Shown piece after piece: positions 7,422 to 11,180 of a stretch of DNA of 11,180 nt. Both the position numbers and the translations under genes were made by a program. Location of the stretch: positions 1 to 11,180 of the forward strand of contig PXQM01000023.1 in NCBI GenBank assembly GCA_003021325.1, in the 5' to 3' direction. Numbering within the stretch: position 1 is the stretch's first letter; the number at the start of each line of letters is the position of its first letter. The notes beneath the pieces are model-generated. The model was given only the letters and a program-made list of their open reading frames with translations. It made no database searches and had not been told where the DNA came from. The DNA is from Halobacteriales archaeon QH_10_70_21. GTDB lineage: Archaea; Halobacteriota; Halobacteria; Halobacteriales; Haloarculaceae.

Positions 7422-7973
7422 ATGCGCGTCCGCGACTGGCAGGACATCCTCGAGGACGTCGTCGAATCGGACGCCGACGCGGGCGACTGGCGCGCCGTCG
7501 CCGGCGACCGGCGGGGCGGCCCTGGCGAGGACGTGTTCCTCGGCCACCCCTCGGTCGGCGTCTACCAGCTGAAGACGTTCGCGAAGAACCCCTACGAGGT
7601 ACAGGGCGTCGGCTCCCGCGTCGCCCGGAAGGTCGACGAGGAGCTGGACCCGCTGTTCCCCAGCAAGGACGCCGGTGGCCGCTTCGGCGTCAACGACGGC
7701 ATCGAGGACGAGGACGAGGCAAAGGACAGAGCGAAGGAACTCGAGGCGGTGCTGGAGACGCACGCCGACGCGCCGACGACCCCCGACGCCCTCTTCGAGG
7801 ACGTGATGGACGCCCTCGACAGCCCCGCGTTCGGCCCCATGGAGTACGACATGTACGACCGGCCGGACGAACTCCAGGACCTCTCGGAGACCTTCGACGA
7901 GGCCGAGGAGCTGCTCACGAAGGAGCTGGACGACATGATAGAGGGGAGCGACGTCGGCCGGGGCTTCCAGTGA
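7422..7973 (+). CDS. Acidic uncharacterised haloarchaeal protein
   Basis: The 183-residue soluble protein is very rich in Asp and Glu, typical of salt-adapted cytoplasmic proteins. The N-terminal half includes GEDVFLGHPSVGVYQLKTFA, then NPYEVQGVGSRVARKVDEEL, suggesting a compact globular domain. The C-terminal half (about 100-183) is helical and acidic (DEAKDRAKELEAVLETHAD, ETFDEAEELLTKELDDMI) and could form a coiled coil. No enzymatic motif, cysteine pair or signal peptide is visible, and I do not recognise a family name. It starts 44 nt after the membrane protein on the same strand, so co-transcription is possible, but a T-rich element TTCTTTCT (7391-7398) about 30 nt before ATG 7422 could serve as its own promoter. 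The longer frame upstream overlaps two other genes and is rejected. Confidence 0.85.
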   Translation: MRVRDWQDILEDVVESDADAGDWRAVAGDRRGGPGEDVFLGHPSVGVYQLKTFAKNPYEVQGVGSRVARKVDEELDPLFPSKDAGGRFGVNDGIEDEDEAKDRAKELEAVLETHADAPTTPDALFEDVMDALDSPAFGPMEYDMYDRPDELQDLSETFDEAEELLTKELDDMIEGSDVGRGFQ

Positions 7974-8097
7974 ACTGAAAGGGGGCCCGCAGCCGCGTTC
8001 GCTGCCGTAGACTTCCGGGAACCACCCCCCGTCGGTGGATCGAAGCCACGGCAGTGAGCCCCGGCGCGGCGACTCGCGGTCCGCCACCCGACGGCGG
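7974..8097. other. Short intergenic region between convergent loci
   Basis: This 124-bp gap lies between the end of the acidic protein gene and the 3' end of the kinase remnant. It contains a small dyad, CCACC and GGTGG around CCCGTC near 8022-8037, a possible terminator. Nothing coding is supported. Confidence 0.4.
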
Positions 8098-8617
8098 TCA
8101 GGGCCGCGCGACGCCGGTGAACTCGAAGCGCGCGCCGCCAGCCTCGCTCTCGGTGAGTTCGTGCGACCAGCCGTGTGTCCCGGCGATTTCCCCGACGATT
8201 GCCAGCCCGAGCCGGTGCCACCCCTGGTCGTGTACCCAGACTCGGCGATCCGGTCGCGGTGCTCTTCGTCGATTCCCTCGCCCGTGTCCGCGACGTAGAA
8301 CCCGTCCTCGAGGTCGCCAACCTCGACGACGAGCGGGTGCTCGTTGTGGGTCACCGCGTTCGAGAACAGGTTCTGGAACAGCCGTGGAGCCGGCTCTCGT
8401 CGGCCTCGACGGGCCGCTCGGCGGTCACCCGCAGGGTGACGTCGCCGGCCGGGACCATCTCCCAGGCGGATTCGGCCACGGCCGCCGTCTCCAGCGGTTC
8501 GGGCTCGAGCGAGCCGTCGTCGACCGCAGCGAGGTCCGAGACGTCGGTGAGTGTCGCCTCCATCCGGTCGAGCGCCCGGTCTCCCTCGCTGGGCTCCGCC
8601 GACCCCCGCTCACTCAT
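8098..8617 (-). pseudogene. Histidine-kinase remnant (ATPase domain only), frameshifted
   Basis: Read on the minus strand, three frames join into the catalytic half of a haloarchaeal sensor histidine kinase. Piece 1 (8617 to about 8381) carries RALDRMEATLTDVSDLA, like the second DHp helix, and VEADESRLHG. Piece 2 (about 8380 to 8211) carries the N box NLFSNAVTHNE and the G1 box VADTGEGI. Piece 3 (about 8210 to 8098) carries GLAIVGEIAGTHGW and SEAGGARFEFTGVARP before TGA at 8098-8100. Both frame changes fit loss of one base from a short homopolymer (CC at about 8380, GGG at about 8212). There is no H-box histidine or sensor domain upstream, so even repaired it could not autophosphorylate in the usual way. 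It lies 78 nt downstream of the RuBisCO stop on the same strand. Confidence 0.8.
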
Positions 8618-8632
8618 AGCTCACGTCGACCA

Positions 8633-8666
8633 CATGCGGTCACGTAGGGTCGGGAGAGCTATAAAC
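8633..8666 (-). promoter_or_regulatory. Promoter of the kinase remnant with a four-codon ORF
   Basis: On the minus strand a good TATA box, GTTTATAGC (8658-8666), is placed for a start near 8636, at an ATG (8635-8633). That ATG opens ATG TGG TCG ACG TGA, only four codons, in frame with the ATG at 8617. The arrangement looks like a leaderless start whose gene was cut by a nonsense change, with 8617 as the next start. Confidence 0.45.
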
Positions 8667-8695
8667 GCCCGCCCGTTTCGCCGTTCGAGCCGTGG

Positions 8696-9949
8696 TCACC
8701 GCGGCGAATCGGTGCCCCACTCCTCGAGGGCCGTCGAGAGCGCCGGGACGTCGTCCGCCCGAGCGCTGAGGGACTCGCCGTCGGCGTGGGCCTCGACGGC
8801 TTCCCTCAGCGCTCGGGCGCCGGCCTCGGTGCCGTCCGGGTGCCCGTGGACGCCGCCGCCGGCCTGGACCATCACGTTCGTCCCGACGGCGTCGAGCAGG
8901 CGGTCGACGATGCCCGGGTGGAGGCCGCCGGACGCGACCGGCAGGACGTCGCGGTGGCCGTGGAACTCGCCACGGAGCCACTCGTTGATACCGACCGTGT
9001 CCTCGTTTTCGAGCTTGCCGAGCCCGGCCGTCCCGGTGTGGATGTGGTCGACGCCGGCGAGCCGGGCGAACTGCGCGAGACAGCGCATCGAGACGCCGTG
9101 CTGCGGCAGGCGGTCGAAGGCGGCGTGCATCGCGCGGTGGGCGTGGATGGCGAGGCCGAGGTCCTCGGTCCGGCGGCGGACCGTCTGGAGCGCGCTCCAG
9201 CCCGCGGTGACGACGTCCACCATGACGAACGAGCCGCCCTGGTCGGCGACGTACTCCGCCCGGCGGACCATCTCGTCGGTCTCGGCGGTGACGTTGACGA
9301 GGTAGTCCTTCCGCTCGCCGGTCTCGGACTCGGCGCGGTCGCGCATCTCGAACGACTCGGTCACCCGGCGTTCGAAGGGGTTGAAATCCTGGTCCGTCAG
9401 GTTCTCGTCGTCCTTCAGCAGGTCGAGCCCGCCGACCCACGCCTCGTACCCCACCCGGGCGTGCTCCTCGGTCGAGAGGCCGACCTTCGGCTTCGGTACC
9501 GTCGCAAGCGGGGGACGGTCCTCCGCGTCGAGCAGCTCCGACCGCACGGCCGACCCGAACTGCGGGCCGGGGAACGACCGCGCCAGCCCCGCCGGCCACT
9601 CGCAGTCGAGGAGCCGGATGGTGTCGACCGCCTTCATCCCCATGATGTTACCGGCGATGCAGGAGAGCACCTGCGCGAGGCTGCCGTCCTCGAACAGCGC
9701 CTCGGGATAGGCGACGGTCACCTCGACCCCGTACTCGCCCTCGGCACCGATGTTGCAGGCCAGCGCCGAGTACTGTCGGACGTCCGACTCCGGGGACAGC
9801 GCCGCCCAGGTCCCGTTCGAGCTCTCGGAGGCGACGCGGCCGGCCGCCGCCTCGACCGAGAGCCCCTCGGCCGGCGCGATCCGGAACGCACAGACGAGGT
9901 CCGACGCCACCGGTTCGTACGACTCGTCGACGAAATCGGCGTACTTCAT
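8696..9949 (-). CDS. rbcL: Type III ribulose-1,5-bisphosphate carboxylase (RuBisCO)
   Basis: The 417-residue large subunit adds CO2 to ribulose bisphosphate, yielding two 3-phosphoglycerates. In archaea, type III enzymes act in nucleotide-pentose salvage. Active-site residues are present (spinach numbers in brackets): Asn101 (N123) in GNIMGMKAV; Lys153 (K175) and Lys155 (K177) in TVPKPKVGLS; Lys179 (K201, carbamylated), Asp181 and Glu182 (metal ligands) in GGLDLLKDDEN; His271 (H294) and Arg272 in HAHRAMHA; His304 (H327) and Lys312 (K334, loop 6) in HTGTAGLGKLE; Ser340 (S379) in SGGLHPG; and GGG 364-366. The length and one-residue-longer loop 6 support form III, and no small subunit or activase is nearby. 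The N-terminus begins MKYADFVDESYEP, as expected. ATG 9949 lies about 29 nt from a TATA box. The AMP phosphorylase and ribose-1,5-bisphosphate isomerase genes of the pathway are not in the window. Confidence 0.96.
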   Translation of the reverse strand: MKYADFVDESYEPVASDLVCAFRIAPAEGLSVEAAAGRVASESSNGTWAALSPESDVRQYSALACNIGAEGEYGVEVTVAYPEALFEDGSLAQVLSCIAGNIMGMKAVDTIRLLDCEWPAGLARSFPGPQFGSAVRSELLDAEDRPPLATVPKPKVGLSTEEHARVGYEAWVGGLDLLKDDENLTDQDFNPFERRVTESFEMRDRAESETGERKDYLVNVTAETDEMVRRAEYVADQGGSFVMVDVVTAGWSALQTVRRRTEDLGLAIHAHRAMHAAFDRLPQHGVSMRCLAQFARLAGVDHIHTGTAGLGKLENEDTVGINEWLRGEFHGHRDVLPVASGGLHPGIVDRLLDAVGTNVMVQAGGGVHGHPDGTEAGARALREAVEAHADGESLSARADDVPALSTALEEWGTDSPR

Positions 9950-9985
9950 ACCGTCGACCTACGGTCGCGGACGACTTATATCTCC
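9950..9985 (-). promoter_or_regulatory. Leaderless promoter of the RuBisCO gene
   Basis: On the minus strand GATATAAG (9975-9982) is a clear archaeal TATA box, preceded by a purine-rich GGCGAGGA that may act as the TFB site. Its centre is about 29 nt from the ATG, placing the start of transcription at or within a few bases of the initiation codon. No Shine-Dalgarno sequence precedes the ATG, which fits leaderless translation. Confidence 0.65.
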
Positions 9986-10040
9986 TCGCCGAGAGGTCCG
10001 CGGGTCGGGGTGTGCCGGCGGAGGCGTGCTCTCCTCGCCC

Positions 10041-10059
10041 TGGCGGCGAAGAGCCGCCA
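10041..10059. other. Hairpin upstream of the RuBisCO promoter
   Basis: A perfect 7-bp stem TGGCGGC/GCCGCCA closes the loop GAAGA, about 60 bp upstream of the RuBisCO TATA box. It may be a regulatory dyad or a terminator for the small gene upstream; neither is decided by the sequence. Confidence 0.3.
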
Positions 10060-10119
10060 CGATCGGGTCGTGCTGCGGTGCGCGTCTCGGAGCGGCCGAT
10101 GGTCGCGACCGCCCCGGGA

Positions 10120-10136
10120 GCCGGCGTCGCGCCGGC
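10120..10136 (-). terminator. Hairpin after the 50-residue gene
   Basis: A perfect 7-bp stem GCCGGCG/CGCCGGC with loop TCG starts 8 nt beyond the stop codon of the small minus-strand gene, in the position of a terminator or a 3'-end stabilising stem. It lacks a following T-run. Confidence 0.35.
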
Positions 10137-10144
10137 CCGACCCG

Positions 10145-10297
10145 TTACTCCTCGTCGCTGGTGTAGCGCCTGTAGCTCATCACCGACCCGTCGACGATGA
10201 CCGTATCCAGACCGTGTTGCCGTTCGTGGGGCGGCGCCTCGCCGATGGCCTCCGTCTTCGCGTCGCCGTAATCGTACGGTGAGTTGTGTTCTACCAT
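10145..10297 (-). CDS. Small 50-residue protein, function unknown
   Basis: ATG at 10297 opens 50 codons ending in TAA (10145-10147). The protein begins MVEHNSPYDYGDAKTEAIG, continues APPHERQHGLDTVIVDG and ends SVMSYRRYTSDEE. It is hydrophilic, has no cysteine, signal peptide or membrane segment, and has two histidine-containing patches. I do not recognise it. It is supported as a real gene by a strong TATA box 27 nt from the ATG, by exact fit of the frame between promoter and terminator-like hairpin, and by a haloarchaeal composition. It lies 36 nt downstream of the hydrolase stop and upstream of RuBisCO on the same strand, but each has a separate promoter. A regulatory or adaptor role is guesswork. 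Confidence 0.7.
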   Translation of the reverse strand: MVEHNSPYDYGDAKTEAIGEAPPHERQHGLDTVIVDGSVMSYRRYTSDEE

Positions 10298-10330
10298 GGT
10301 ACTGACTCCGAAGTCCTTCTATATAAATCC
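10298..10330 (-). promoter_or_regulatory. Strong leaderless promoter of the small gene
   Basis: On the minus strand GGATTTATATAG (10319-10330) matches the archaeal TATA consensus closely and is the best TATA box in the window. Its centre is 27 nt from the ATG at 10297, predicting transcription that begins at the start codon. It falls immediately after the hydrolase stop codon, so the small gene has its own promoter. Confidence 0.75.
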
Positions 10331-10333
10331 TTG

Positions 10334-11026
10334 TCAGACGGTACCATCCGACTCGACCGCACGGAGCGCGTCGGTGACGACGGCGGTCGCGGCCTCGCGG
10401 TCGGCGGCCGCGAACGGTTCGTGGCGACCGTCGTAGAGGTGGACCCGCTCGGGGGGGACCCGGGTTCCGATGCCCTGCAGGCCGACCACGGTGTCCGCGA
10501 GCGACGCACAGACCCGGGCCCGGTCGGCAATCGGGGGCAGCGCCGCCTGTGCGCGGCGTATCTCCCGGATGAACGCCGGCGACACGCGGTCCGGGACCCG
10601 CTCCCAGCCGCGATCGGTCACGCGCGGCCCCACCTCCTCGCGGGCGAAGTCGATGGGGACCACGGGCGTCGACACCGGGAGCTTCGACACCAGCTCGACG
10701 AGCCAGCCCCGGAGCTTCTCGCCGTAGAACGCCCACCACGGGCTGACGTAGACGGCTCGCTCCGGCTGGAGGTGGGCCGCGATCAGCCCGCCCGTGCTGT
10801 GGCCGACCACCATCGGGTCCTCGAGGTCGTCCCGGAGGTCGACGAGCGGCTCGAGGTACTCCCGTTCGAAATCCGTCGGGTTCGTCGGGAACTCGACCAG
10901 CGTCACCCGGTATCCCTCGGCTGCGAGCTGTTCGGCGAACCACCGCTCGTTCGTCCCGTCGACGCGGGTGCCCCAGCCCATCGCGAACAGCAGGTCCTCG
11001 CCGCGGCCCAGCGCGTCCGTCTCCAT
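10334..11026 (-). CDS. Alpha/beta hydrolase fold protein
   Basis: The 230-residue protein begins METDALGRGEDLLFAMGWGT and has the classic fold markers. The nucleophile elbow GHSTG at 75-79 places Ser77 after the strand DPMVV, and the C-terminal DGRHEPFAA gives the catalytic His202. Early residues MGWGTRVDG could form the oxyanion-hole region. The acid position is odd: where relatives usually have GxxD before VPPE, this protein has GIGTRVPPE (185-193) with Thr188, so the triad acid must come from elsewhere or be lost. Residues 93-165 form the helical cap. Substrate is unknown; lipase, esterase and thioesterase are possible. There is no signal peptide, so it should be cytoplasmic. It is upstream of the small gene on the same strand. 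The start at 11026 is the only ATG that includes the first strand. Confidence 0.85.
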   Translation of the reverse strand: METDALGRGEDLLFAMGWGTRVDGTNERWFAEQLAAEGYRVTLVEFPTNPTDFEREYLEPLVDLRDDLEDPMVVGHSTGGLIAAHLQPERAVYVSPWWAFYGEKLRGWLVELVSKLPVSTPVVPIDFAREEVGPRVTDRGWERVPDRVSPAFIREIRRAQAALPPIADRARVCASLADTVVGLQGIGTRVPPERVHLYDGRHEPFAAADREAATAVVTDALRAVESDGTV

Positions 11027-11180
11027 GAGCCCGAATCGTACCGGCCCGACATAACGACGGTGGTGATATCGCGCGGGACTGCCGCCGTCAGGCTGCTGTG
11101 TAGCCCGTGCGTTGACGGGCGGCCGCTACGAGCAGCGATGGTGGCCGGACTACGAGCGACTCAGAAGAGTCGGTCGAGCC
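11027..11180. other. Unassigned end region, possible C-terminus on minus strand
   Basis: One minus-strand frame is open from the window edge to TGA at 11088-11090 and would give a 30-residue C-terminal tail ending SLLVAAARQRTGYTAA. The other two minus frames are closed early. Thirty codons are too few to support a gene. A 6-bp hairpin, CGACTC/GAGTCG around AGAA, lies at 11157-11172. Nothing else is seen. Confidence 0.2.

Noticed and set aside
8786..10282. Long plus-strand open frame opposite RuBisCO
   Set aside because: It is the antisense shadow of rbcL and also runs across its promoter and the small gene. Its composition is unlike that of a haloarchaeal protein.
9648..10943. Long minus-strand frame joining RuBisCO, small gene and hydrolase regions
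   Set aside because: It is out of frame with all three supported genes and ignores two clear TATA boxes and start sites.
1..11180. tRNA, rRNA, transposase or attachment-site repeats
   Set aside because: Reading both strands gave no cloverleaf-like sequence, no conserved rRNA segment, no transposase motif and no matching terminal repeats.

Overview
The window looks like chromosomal DNA of a halophilic archaeon (class Halobacteria). It is GC-rich and its proteins are strongly acidic. Several start codons sit about 27 nt downstream of an archaeal TATA box, as in leaderless haloarchaeal transcripts. The gene set also fits: a HalX-type response regulator, an archaeal type III RuBisCO and a Dna2/Cas4-like iron-sulfur nuclease-helicase. 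The genus cannot be fixed from sequence alone.

Layout. Bases 1-237 are the C-terminal end of a Hanks-type Ser/Thr kinase. Bases 238-836 have no convincing gene but hold a GC hairpin, an 18-bp perfect palindrome, a two-copy 36-bp tandem repeat and a run of four small hairpins. The purF promoter and purF (928-2400) follow. After purF comes a decayed nucleotidyltransferase-like gene (2422-2891), then a four-helix membrane protein on the minus strand (2965-3477) and, divergent from it, a HalX response regulator (3651-4238). Convergent with the regulator is a large Dna2-like nuclease-helicase gene (4333-6893, minus). It is split by a frameshift located exactly at a 36-bp copy of its own helicase sequence. 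Divergent from it are a small membrane protein (6976-7377) and an acidic uncharacterised protein (7422-7973). A histidine-kinase remnant (8098-8617, minus) lies downstream of a complete type III RuBisCO (8696-9949, minus). A 50-residue gene with a very strong promoter (10145-10297, minus) and an alpha/beta hydrolase (10334-11026, minus) follow. The last 150 bases are unassigned.

How the genes fit together. There is no clear multi-gene operon; most genes have their own promoter. PurF (first step of purine synthesis) and RuBisCO III (nucleotide-pentose salvage) both concern nucleotide metabolism but are 6 kb apart and not co-transcribed. Three of the eleven recognisable full-length or near-full-length loci are broken. 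This suggests local gene decay or, for some single-base lesions, assembly error. I found no rRNA, tRNA, CRISPR array or transposase, and no convincing new multi-gene system. The most distinctive signals are the self-templated duplication in the Dna2-like gene, the structured region upstream of purF, and the small highly promoted gene next to RuBisCO.
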